NCBI GenBank assembly: GCA_937983315.1
Contig: CALKAH010000147.1
Span: 1 to 5,557 of the forward strand
Source: an uncultured Acholeplasmataceae bacterium
Lineage (GTDB): Bacteria; Bacillota_I; Bacilli_A; Acholeplasmatales; Acholeplasmataceae
Direction: 5' to 3'
DNA length: 5,557 bases
Position 1 is the stretch's first letter, and each line of letters opens with the position of its first letter. The notes below the pieces were generated by a model, which did no database searches, was not told where the DNA came from, and was given only the letters and a program-made list of their open reading frames with translations. A program made the position numbers and the translations under genes. Below are positions 1 to 5,225 of this stretch, in pieces.

Positions 1-44
1 CACCGAGATCTACACTCTTTCCCTACACGACGCTCTTCCGATCT
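1..44 (+). other. Illumina P5/TruSeq universal adapter remnant (artefact)
   Basis: These 44 bases match, from memory and without a mismatch, the last 44 bases of the 58-base Illumina TruSeq universal (P5) adapter, ending exactly at its GCTCTTCCGATCT end. Genomic sequence begins at base 45. The adapter happens to be open in the same frame as the downstream ygeY fragment and would be translated as [15 protein letters not shown], so automatic gene calling could attach this false N-terminus. It is library-construction sequence left at a contig edge, not biology. Confidence 0.98.
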
Positions 45-45
45 G

Positions 46-1086
46 GGCAATCTTTTAGGATATATGGGTCATGGAAAACATCTCATCGCGATGGATGGCC
101 ACATCGATACCGTGGGTATTGGTGAAAAAAAGAACTGGACCTTTGATCCTTATGAAGGCTATGAAAATGACAAGGAAATTGGAGGTCGTGGAACAAGCGA
201 TCAAGAGGGTGGCATGGCATCGATGATCTATGCCGCAAAGATCATCAAGGATTTAAAACTTGAAGATGAATATACCTTACTCGTCACAGCAACCGTTCAA
301 GAAGAAGATTGTGATGGTTTGTGTTGGCAATACATCATTGAACAAGACAAAATCAAACCAGAATTTGTGGTGATCACAGAACCCACTTCATGTCGTATTT
401 ATCGTGGTCATCGTGGTCGCATGGAAATCAAAGTTTCAACCCATGGTATCAGTTGTCATGGTAGTGCACCTGAACGAGGAGATAATGCAATCTTTAAGAT
501 GGCACCTATTCTTTTAGAACTTCAAGCACTGAATGAAAAACTCAAACACGATGATTTTCTAGGTAAGGGTACATTGACTGTGAGTGAAGTCTTCTTTAGT
601 TCACCATCACGATGCGCGGTAGCAGACGGTTGCACAGTCTCAATTGATCGAAGACTCACACATGGAGAAACTTATCAATCAGCCATTAAAGAAATCGAAG
701 CGTTACCCAGTGTCAAAAAAGCGAAGGCTACCGTTGAGATGTACACGTATGAAAGACCTTCGTATACAGGATTAGTCTATCCAACCGATTCATACTTCCC
801 AACTTGGGTCATACCTGCTGAACACCATGTATGTCAAAGTGTAGTTGCTGCTTATGAAGGATTATTCAACACAAAACCCATCGTTGACAAATGGACATTC
901 TCAACCAATGGTGTATCTATCATGGGTCGACACAACATCCCATGCATCGGTTTTGGTCCTGGTCACGAAGAAGAAGCACATGCTCCAAATGAAAAGACGT
1001 TTAAAGATGAACTTGTTCAAGCCTGTGCCATGTATGCAGCACTTCCAGGTATGTATATTCAAGCAATCAAAGGAGAGAAAAAATGA
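46..1086 (+). CDS. ygeY: YgeY-type M20 family metallohydrolase, 5' end missing
   Basis: This is a zinc-type hydrolase of the M20 peptidase/deacylase family, called YgeY ('selenium metabolism hydrolase'). Its exact substrate is unsettled, but it belongs to the gene set tied to anaerobic purine/urate breakdown. Numbering from the ATG at 64, the expected metal and catalytic residues are present: H13-x-D15 in HIDTVG, D46 in [11 protein letters not shown], the glutamate pair E80-E81 in [10 protein letters not shown]106 in ITEPTS, and H306 in [11 protein letters not shown]. The dimerisation-domain stretch [17 protein letters not shown] is also typical. Six further residues (GNLLGY) upstream of that ATG match the family, so the ATG is internal. 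Against a usual length of about 400 residues, roughly 50-60 N-terminal residues are missing because the sequence is cut by adapter at base 45. The stop overlaps the next gene's start (ATGA), which implies one operon with translational coupling. The product is probably cytoplasmic. Family assignment is firm; the biochemical role is inferred. Confidence 0.95.
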   Translation, partial: GNLLGYMGHGKHLIAMDGHIDTVGIGEKKNWTFDPYEGYENDKEIGGRGTSDQEGGMASMIYAAKIIKDLKLEDEYTLLVTATVQEEDCDGLCWQYIIEQDKIKPEFVVITEPTSCRIYRGHRGRMEIKVSTHGISCHGSAPERGDNAIFKMAPILLELQALNEKLKHDDFLGKGTLTVSEVFFSSPSRCAVADGCTVSIDRRLTHGETYQSAIKEIEALPSVKKAKATVEMYTYERPSYTGLVYPTDSYFPTWVIPAEHHVCQSVVAAYEGLFNTKPIVDKWTFSTNGVSIMGRHNIPCIGFGPGHEEEAHAPNEKTFKDELVQACAMYAALPGMYIQAIKGEKK

Positions 1087-2066
1087 AACCACTATTTAAA
1101 GGAAGACATTTCATCACGTTAGAAGAATGGACGAAAGATGAGATCAATACTTTACTTGAAGTATCGAAAGATCTAAAGCATAAATTTTTAAACAACATTC
1201 CTACACCTTATCTCTTACATAAAACAGCATTCTTAATGTTCTTTGAACAATCAACACGGACCAGAAATTCAATGGAAGCAGGTTTAGCACAACTCGGTGG
1301 ACATGCAACATTCTTAGATACATCCATGATGCAGATTTCTCATGGAGAAAGTGCGAAGGATACAGCAGTGATTCTATCTTCCTATGGTCATGGTATTGCA
1401 TGTCGTAACTGTTTTTGGGGTGTCGGTAATAAATACTTACGTGAAATGGCAGCTAACTCTACAGTCCCCATCATGAATCTTCAATGTGATTTATTCCATC
1501 CGATGCAAGCTCTTGCTGATTTGATGACGATACAAGAAGTAACACCTACAACAAAACATCTCAAGGTGTCGATTATATGGGCATATGCGAAGAGCCATAA
1601 AAAGCCTATCAGTGTTCCCCTTTCACAAATCTTACTCTTCCCACGATATGGGATTGATGTCACTTTAGCTTATCCTCTTGGTTATGATTTACCCGATTGG
1701 GCGATTGAAAAAGCGAAGAAGAATGCCAAAGAAAACGGTGGATCCTTTAGAATCACACATGACATGGAAGAAGCATATCGTGATGCAGACATTGTCATTC
1801 CTAAGAACTGGGGTAGCTGGGTCAATAATCAATCGACGGTTGTTATTGATGATCTCTTAGAGTCCTACAAAGGATGGAAATGTACTGAAGAGATGATTAA
1901 ACTTGCTAAACCCAATGTAAAATACATGCATGCCCTTCCTGCAGATCGAGGAAATGAAGTGGAAGATTCAGTCATCGATGGACCTCATTCCATCGTCTAT
2001 CAAGAAGCTGAAAACAGACTTCATACCGCAAAAGCCGTCATGGCAATGACAATGGGTGATAAGTAA
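1083..2066 (+). CDS. ygeW: YgeW-like knotted carbamoyltransferase
   Basis: This 327-residue protein belongs to the aspartate/ornithine carbamoyltransferase superfamily. The carbamoyl-phosphate motif STRTR is at 57-61 and HPMQ at 139-142. A proline-containing segment KKPISVP at 173-179 corresponds to the KPLSVP loop that forms the knot in YgeW and acetylornithine transcarbamylases. It shares WAY (166-168), GxDVTLAxPxGYDL (190-203), a W-x-CTEEM segment (265-271) and YMHxLPAD (281-288) with E. coli YgeW. It differs in being about 70 residues shorter, in HALP (283-286) where ornithine enzymes and YgeW have HCLP, and in an ornithine-enzyme-like C-terminal helix NRLHTAK (311-317). The SMG motif of true ornithine carbamoyltransferases is absent, so that annotation is unlikely. 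The start is supported by AGGAGAG at 1071-1077, 5 nt upstream, and overlaps the ygeY stop. The substrate is unknown; pairing with ygeY suggests ureido/carbamoyl chemistry in purine catabolism. Confidence 0.82.
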   Translation: MKPLFKGRHFITLEEWTKDEINTLLEVSKDLKHKFLNNIPTPYLLHKTAFLMFFEQSTRTRNSMEAGLAQLGGHATFLDTSMMQISHGESAKDTAVILSSYGHGIACRNCFWGVGNKYLREMAANSTVPIMNLQCDLFHPMQALADLMTIQEVTPTTKHLKVSIIWAYAKSHKKPISVPLSQILLFPRYGIDVTLAYPLGYDLPDWAIEKAKKNAKENGGSFRITHDMEEAYRDADIVIPKNWGSWVNNQSTVVIDDLLESYKGWKCTEEMIKLAKPNVKYMHALPADRGNEVEDSVIDGPHSIVYQEAENRLHTAKAVMAMTMGDK

Positions 2067-2071
2067 ATGAA

Positions 2072-2101
2072 AAGGGATGATCTCATGTGAGGTCGTCCCT
2101 T
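2072..2101. terminator. Bidirectional hairpin terminator between convergent genes
   Basis: A 13-bp stem (2072-2084 with 2089-2101, two G-T wobbles) closes on the 4-nt loop ATGT, starting 5 nt after the carbamoyltransferase stop. The rightward tail (CTTGATTT) is only moderately T-rich. On the minus strand the guanine deaminase gene stops 6 nt before the hairpin and the sequence beyond it (TCATTTACTTATC) is also fairly T-rich. The hairpin can therefore serve both converging transcripts. Confidence 0.85.
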
Positions 2102-2107
2102 CTTGAT

Positions 2108-2593
2108 TTAATAAATTTGTTTTTCTTTTTCCTGATATTCTTTAAAGAGTTTTAAGCAAGCCCGCCGATGTTCTTCTTCAAGAATTAAATCTTTACTTTC
2201 AATTTCCTTTTGACGCATGAGATCGTAGATCATGTCATCACGAAAACCAATGTTTTCAGCATCTTTGGGTGTGCATCCATAAATGACGTGTTTGATGTTG
2301 GACCATACAATCGCACCTAAACACATCGGACATGGATAACACGATGTTACAAGCGTGTAGCCTGTTAAATCATGTGTTCCTAAAAGTTTTCCTGCTTGTC
2401 TAATCGCATTGATTTCTGCATGTGCGGTTGCATCATGGTCGTGTAAAACAGAGTTTGATGCAACGACAAGAACATGCCCTTCTGGATCAAGGATGGCAGC
2501 ACCAAAGGGCCCTCCGATGTTTTGATTCATCGTATCACGTGCTTTTTCAATCGCAAGTTTCATGGCTTTACTCGTATCGAATGTGGAGCTCAA
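2108..2593 (-). CDS. guaD: Guanine deaminase-like CDA-fold deaminase
   Basis: This 161-residue cytoplasmic zinc deaminase has a cytidine-deaminase fold. Numbering from the chosen TTG: IGGPFGA at about 26-32 is the substrate-loop motif, HAE at 58-60 supplies the zinc histidine and catalytic glutamate, and PCPMC at 87-91 supplies the zinc cysteines C88 and C91. The GAIVWSNIK stretch and the later DAENIGFRDD resemble the B. subtilis-type GuaD signature (D-A-x-x-x-G-F-D-D), and the length is close to that enzyme's (about 156). The expected reaction is guanine to xanthine plus ammonia. Start choice: an upstream in-frame TTG at 2614 would add 7 residues but has no ribosome site, whereas TTG at 2593 follows AGAGGTG by 5 nt. 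SCYPC replaces the more usual SCEPC, and the C-terminus is divergent, so another purine or nucleobase substrate remains possible. The gene converges on the ygeY-ygeW operon, giving a shared purine theme, and has its own promoter. Confidence 0.8.
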   Translation of the reverse strand: MSSTFDTSKAMKLAIEKARDTMNQNIGGPFGAAILDPEGHVLVVASNSVLHDHDATAHAEINAIRQAGKLLGTHDLTGYTLVTSCYPCPMCLGAIVWSNIKHVIYGCTPKDAENIGFRDDMIYDLMRQKEIESKDLILEEEHRRACLKLFKEYQEKEKQIY

Positions 2594-2598
2594 TTCAA

Positions 2599-2605
2599 CA
2601 CCTCT
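2599..2605 (-). promoter_or_regulatory. Ribosome binding site fixing the guaD start
   Basis: AGAGGTG on the minus strand lies 5 nt before the TTG at 2593. It sits inside the longer reading frame that opens at 2614, so it argues for the shorter protein. The neighbouring membrane-protein gene uses a similar GAGGTG site. Confidence 0.75.
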
Positions 2606-2632
2606 TGGATTCAATTTTTCGTTCTTTTGTAT

Positions 2633-2650
2633 CTATAGTATACTCTATAG
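2633..2650. promoter_or_regulatory. CTATAG-N6-CTATAG dyad over the guaD -10 (possible operator)
   Basis: Two perfect CTATAG arms (2633-2638 and 2645-2650) flank the 6-bp spacer TATACT, giving an 18-bp dyad that covers the predicted -10 box of the deaminase promoter. A repressor bound here would block the promoter. The arms are AT-rich and each is self-complementary, so chance is a real alternative. No regulator gene is in the window. Confidence 0.35.
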
Positions 2651-2665
2651 GCTTCCTTTTGTGAG
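2637..2665 (-). promoter_or_regulatory. Predicted guaD promoter
   Basis: On the minus strand, CTCACA (2665-2660, 4 of 6 to the -35 consensus) is followed after 17 bp by TATACT (2642-2637, 5 of 6 to the -10). Transcription would start near 2630, leaving a leader of about 37 nt before the TTG start, which contains the AGAGGTG ribosome site. This is a match by eye only. Confidence 0.55.
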
Positions 2666-2705
2666 AAAAATCATCGATAAAAACCAAATGATATGATAAG
2701 CTCCC

Positions 2706-2734
2706 TTGTTGATTGAAGAAAGTTAAGGTATCAT
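2706..2734 (+). promoter_or_regulatory. Predicted promoter of the Mpv17-like gene
   Basis: TTGTTG (2706-2711) and TATCAT (2729-2734, 5 of 6) are separated by 17 bp. Transcription would begin near 2741, about 18 nt before the ATG, just leaving room for the GAGGTG ribosome site at 2749-2754. The promoter is divergent from that of guaD. Confidence 0.5.
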
Positions 2735-2758
2735 GGATATGAATTGATGAGGTGAACC

Positions 2759-3409
2759 ATGAAGAAAAGTGATTTTATTTGGATAGTGATCATTGTTGTA
2801 ATCTCTCTTTTTATTTTTTTACCTTTCACGAATCCTTTTTTTACAAAGTGGACGACAGACTACCCATATCTGATGGGTTTTTTAAAGACGATGATCCTTG
2901 CAAGCATGGGTGAAATGCTTGTTAAACGTATTAAAACAGGTTTTTATACCAAGGATCCAGGACTATGGATGAAAGCCATCATCTGGGGATTATTAGGGAT
3001 GGCCTTTGTGTTTGTCTTTCCTCTTTTTGATGGGGGTATCAAAGCCGTCTTTCATGATCAAACCGTCTTTGAACATGCGTTTTTAAACACATTGTTCTAC
3101 GCATTCATGGTGAGCTTGTCGATGAATCTGATCTTCGCACCGACATTTATGATGTTACATCGTGTGACAGATACCTATATCCATTTATCACAGGGCTTGA
3201 TCAAACAATTCAAACACGTGAAGCTCGATCAGGTTGTTAACACGATCGATTTCAAATTTTTCTTTTCATTTGTTATTGCAAAAACAATTCCTCTCTTTTG
3301 GATTCCAGCACATACAATCACGTTTATGTTACCCTCAACGTATCGTGTTCTGATGGCAAGTTATCTTTCAATCCTTTTGGGAATCCTCTTGAGTATTAAA
3401 AGAACATAA
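2759..3409 (+). CDS. Mpv17/PMP22-like integral membrane protein
   Basis: This 216-residue hydrophobic protein has likely membrane segments at about 7-23, 38-54, 70-90, 108-132, 166-190 and 194-213, with basic loops between them. Short motifs recall bacterial members of the Mpv17/PMP22 family: an early FLKTMILASMGEML (41-54), then WIPAHTITFMLPSTYRVLMA (181-200), which lines up with the family's W-P-x-x-Q-x-x-N-F-x-x-V-P-x-x-x-R region, and a final YLSILLGILLS (202-212). The eukaryotic relatives are inner-membrane channel-like proteins; the role in bacteria is unknown to me. The start is the ATG at 2759, preceded at 4 nt by GAGGTG. It has its own promoter and a terminator after the TAA, so it appears to be monocistronic. 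No enzymatic motif is visible, and family membership is inferred from remembered motifs, so it could be an unrelated membrane protein. Confidence 0.68.
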   Translation: MKKSDFIWIVIIVVISLFIFLPFTNPFFTKWTTDYPYLMGFLKTMILASMGEMLVKRIKTGFYTKDPGLWMKAIIWGLLGMAFVFVFPLFDGGIKAVFHDQTVFEHAFLNTLFYAFMVSLSMNLIFAPTFMMLHRVTDTYIHLSQGLIKQFKHVKLDQVVNTIDFKFFFSFVIAKTIPLFWIPAHTITFMLPSTYRVLMASYLSILLGILLSIKRT

Positions 3410-3420
3410 CTCATTTTTCG

Positions 3421-3470
3421 TGTGAAAAAGCATGAAATTTTCATGATTTTTTCACGTTATTTTCTCTTTT
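3421..3470 (+). terminator. Intrinsic terminator after the Mpv17-like gene
   Basis: An outer arm GTGAAAAA (3422-3429) pairs with TTTTTTCAC (3447-3455, one T bulged). After a G/A mismatch, an inner arm CATGAA (3431-3436) pairs with TTCATG (3440-3445) around a 3-nt loop. The hairpin is followed by the T-rich stretch GTTATTTTCTCTTTT. It begins 12 nt after the stop codon. The stem is AT-rich, so its efficiency may be modest. Confidence 0.7.
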
Positions 3471-3544
3471 CATCCCATAAAGTACCATCTTTTATCGATT
3501 TCTTCTTTGGATGATAAAAACATCAATGAAAGTCAAACTAAGGG

Positions 3545-3572
3545 TTGAAATAAAGCGCTTTCATTGTATAAT
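3545..3572 (+). promoter_or_regulatory. gdhA promoter (sigma-A type)
   Basis: TTGAAA (3545-3550, 5 of 6 to consensus) and a perfect TATAAT (3567-3572) are separated by 16 bp. This is the strongest promoter match in the window. The start of transcription is expected near 3579, giving a leader of about 165 nt before the gdhA TTG codon. The stretch between the preceding terminator (to 3470) and this promoter holds no gene, only a weak TTTTATC/GATAAAA inverted repeat (3490-3496, 3513-3519). Confidence 0.8.
3546..3563. promoter_or_regulatory. cre-like palindrome in the gdhA promoter spacer
   Basis: TGAAATAAAGCGCTTTCA contains the perfect 10-bp palindrome AAAGCGCTTT (3552-3561), which is the centre of a CcpA cre box, plus the right-half TTTCA. 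Against the consensus W-T-G-N-N-A-R-C-G-N-W-W-W-C-A-W it fails only at the left T and G. A TGAAA is present 4 bp further left. Lying between -35 and -10, a bound protein would repress transcription. Catabolite control of gdhA is therefore suggested but not shown, and another palindrome-binding regulator is possible. Confidence 0.42.
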
Positions 3573-3578
3573 AGATAT

Positions 3579-3743
3579 GGTGAAGAACGAAAATGATATT
3601 CTTACGATCATCATGTACTATCAATCAATGTTGATCCATATTATCTGTATCATTTCCAAACGGTGATCAAAAAAAACCGTTGATTTTTTCATGTGAAAAA
3701 TGAGCAATAGCTCCGTTTAGATAAGAAAGAGAGGAACTACAAA
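3579..3743 (+). promoter_or_regulatory. gdhA leader with alternative hairpins (possible attenuator)
   Basis: The leader of about 165 nt contains no convincing gene. AACGGT (3659-3664) can pair with ACCGTT (3676-3681) and is followed by TGATTTTTTC, a weak terminator-like arrangement. Competing pairings exist: TTGATC (3631-3636) with GATCAA (3665-3670), GATCAA with TTGATT (3680-3685, ending in a G-T pair), and TTTTTC (3685-3690) with GAAAAA (3695-3700), which would sequester the T-run. No known riboswitch consensus is recognised. The regulatory role is inference from pairing by eye in AT-rich sequence. Confidence 0.35.
3729..3735 (+). promoter_or_regulatory. Ribosome binding site fixing the gdhA TTG start
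   Basis: GAGAGGA lies 8 nt upstream of the TTG at 3744. No ATG in this frame lies near the expected start, and the first residues after the TTG already align with the family N-terminus, so the TTG is accepted. Confidence 0.75.
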
Positions 3744-5090
3744 TTGTTTAAAAGTACGTATCTTATCAATGTTTATGCTGACCTTCAAAAACGTTATCAG
3801 GATCAGCCCGAGTTTCTTCAAGCCGTTGAAGAATTTTTAACATCACTGGATTTACTTGTTGATAAGGATCCACGCATTCAAAAGAACGCTATCGTTGAAC
3901 GTATTGTTGAACCCGAACGGATGATTAAGTTTAGAGTCTCTTGGGTTGATGATTCAGGAAATGTTCAAGTCAACCGTGCGATGAGAGTTCAATTCAACTC
4001 TGCGATTGGGCCATACAAAGGTGGTATTCGTTTCGATAAATCTGTCAATGAATCCATCATGAAGTTCTTAGCCTTTGAACAAACATTTAAAAACTCACTC
4101 ACCTGTTTACCGATGGGTGGTGCAAAGGGTGGATCTGATTTCGATCCAAGAGGTAAGAGCGATAATGAAATCATGCGTTTCTGTCAAGGGTTTATTCTTG
4201 AACTCTATCGCCATATCGGACCAAGAATGGACGTACCTGCAGGGGATTTAGGTGTAGGTGCACGTGAAATTGGTTACATGTATGGCATGTATAAGCGTAT
4301 TGAAAATGAGTTTAGTGGAACCTTTACATCAAAAGGTATCGAGTCTGGTGGTTCACTTGGTCGTGCAGAAGCGACTGGTTATGGATTATGCTATTTTGTT
4401 GAAGAAATGTTAAGAGTCTTCAAGAAAGATAACTTTAAGAATAAGCGTGTGATCGTCAGTGGTGCTGGTAAAGTTGGATCGATGGCTGCTGAAAAAGCGA
4501 TTCAGTTAGGTGCTAAGGTCGTTGCTATCTCGGATATCTCTGGTGTGATTCATGATGAAAATGGTATCGATATTGAACTTATCAAGAATTTATCGAAGAC
4601 TAATCAAACCGTTGTTGATAAGTATAAGACCTATCATCCTGAAGCGATTTATAGCCCCAATACTAAAGATATTTGGAAAATTCCATGTGATATCGCAATG
4701 CCTTGTGCAACTCAAAATGAAATTTATTTAGATTCTGCTGAAGAACTTGTGAAGAATGGATGCTGGTTAGTTGCTGAAGGTGCAAACATGCCTACAACGA
4801 TCGAAGCTACCAAGTATTTTAGAGAACACAATGTCTTATTCGCACCAGGTAAAGCATCGAATGCGGGTGGTGTTGCCGTCTCTGGACTTGAAATGACTCA
4901 AAATGCGACCTTCCAAAACTGGAGTTTTGAAGAAGTAGACCAAGAATTACATAGAATTATGAAGCGTATCTTTAACAGATGCCATGAAGCATCATTGAAA
5001 TATACCGGTAGACCAGATGATCTCATTTCAGGTGCAAACATCGCAGGTTTCATGAAGGTATATGAAGCGATGCTACAACAAGGTGTATAA
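3744..5090 (+). CDS. gdhA: Glutamate dehydrogenase, probably NADP-dependent
   Basis: This enzyme catalyses the reversible reductive amination of 2-oxoglutarate with ammonia to L-glutamate in the cytoplasm. At 448 residues it is the normal length for hexameric bacterial GDH and aligns end to end with the E. coli enzyme as I remember it. Visible landmarks are QFNSAIGPYKGGIRF (83-97, with K92), FKNSL (115-119), the catalytic lysine K128 in GGAKGGSDFDP, catalytic D168 in DVPAGDLGVGAREIG, GGSLGRAEATGYG (202-214), the dinucleotide turn GAGKVG (240-245), and GANMPTTIEAT and LFAPGKASNAGGVAVSGLEM near the C-terminus. The end of the second Rossmann strand reads AISDISG, like E. coli ASDSSG and unlike the NAD enzyme of Clostridium symbiosum (SGPDG), which favours NADP. 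The E. coli turn GSGNVA reads GAGKVG here. Initiation is at TTG. The gene has its own promoter and terminator and so is monocistronic. It could capture ammonia released by the nearby deaminase, but that link is only inference. Confidence 0.97.
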   Translation: MFKSTYLINVYADLQKRYQDQPEFLQAVEEFLTSLDLLVDKDPRIQKNAIVERIVEPERMIKFRVSWVDDSGNVQVNRAMRVQFNSAIGPYKGGIRFDKSVNESIMKFLAFEQTFKNSLTCLPMGGAKGGSDFDPRGKSDNEIMRFCQGFILELYRHIGPRMDVPAGDLGVGAREIGYMYGMYKRIENEFSGTFTSKGIESGGSLGRAEATGYGLCYFVEEMLRVFKKDNFKNKRVIVSGAGKVGSMAAEKAIQLGAKVVAISDISGVIHDENGIDIELIKNLSKTNQTVVDKYKTYHPEAIYSPNTKDIWKIPCDIAMPCATQNEIYLDSAEELVKNGCWLVAEGANMPTTIEATKYFREHNVLFAPGKASNAGGVAVSGLEMTQNATFQNWSFEEVDQELHRIMKRIFNRCHEASLKYTGRPDDLISGANIAGFMKVYEAMLQQGV

Positions 5091-5097
5091 TAGAATT

Positions 5098-5172
5098 CAT
5101 GAAGTTTGAATAACCCCGAAGTTCGGGGTTTTCTTTTTGTTTTGTGATCTGATCATCAGCTCAAACTTCATG
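5098..5172. repeat. 12-bp perfect inverted repeat enclosing the gdhA terminator
   Basis: CATGAAGTTTGA (5098-5109) and TCAAACTTCATG (5161-5172) are exact reverse complements, separated by 51 bp that contain the gdhA terminator and a small TGATC-T-GATCA dyad (5145-5155). In RNA two further wobble pairs and one A-U pair can extend the outer stem. The right arm abuts the predicted -35 of the next gene. Its function is unknown. Confidence 0.6.
5112..5139 (+). terminator. Intrinsic terminator of gdhA
   Basis: AACCCCGA (5112-5119) pairs perfectly with TCGGGGTT (5123-5130) around a 3-nt loop and is followed by TTCTTTTTGTTTT. It begins 21 nt after the gdhA stop. This is a textbook GC-rich hairpin with a T-tail. 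Confidence 0.93.
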
Positions 5173-5173
5173 G

Positions 5174-5202
5174 GTGAAAGGGAGACGAAAGTGTGATAGA
5201 AT
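5174..5202 (+). promoter_or_regulatory. Predicted extended -10 promoter of the Lgt-like gene
   Basis: TGATAGAAT (5194-5202) is a TGN-extended -10 with the hexamer TAGAAT (5 of 6). GTGAAA (5174-5179, 4 of 6) lies 17 bp upstream as a -35. Transcription would start near 5209, immediately before the AAGGAG ribosome site at 5212-5217, giving a very short leader. Confidence 0.55.
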
Positions 5203-5225
5203 GGTTTTAACAAGGAGTTGATGAC

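Noticed and set aside
901..1092. Minus-strand open frame of 63 codons across the ygeY 3' end
   Set aside because: It lies wholly antisense to a strongly conserved gene, has no ribosome site and no recognisable domain, so it is a codon-bias shadow.
845..1099. Plus-strand 84-codon frame overlapping the ygeY end and ygeW start
   Set aside because: It is in another frame of two well-conserved coding regions and its translation shows no protein-like features.
1083..2066. Annotation as ornithine carbamoyltransferase (argF/arcB)
   Set aside because: The cysteine of HCLP and the SMG motif needed for ornithine binding are absent, and the knot-forming proline loop and ygeY neighbour point to the YgeW group.
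2422..2664. Plus-strand 80-codon frame opposite guaD and its promoter
   Set aside because: It is antisense to the conserved deaminase core with no ribosome site. Its apparent hydrophobic end comes from the AT-rich promoter region.
3490..3519. TTTTATC/GATAAAA inverted repeat as an operator upstream of gdhA
   Set aside because: It is only 7 bp of AT-rich arms with a 16-nt gap, and it is well upstream of the promoter. Chance is the simpler explanation.
3577..3666. A 29-codon frame upstream of gdhA (starts MVKNEND, 8 isoleucines of 29), considered as a leader peptide
   Set aside because: Its ATG lies at or just before the predicted transcription start and has no ribosome site. Isoleucine richness is expected from AT-rich sequence and does not match a glutamate-related control.
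3989..4174. Minus-strand 61-codon frame inside gdhA
   Set aside because: It is antisense to the most conserved part of glutamate dehydrogenase, so it is a shadow.
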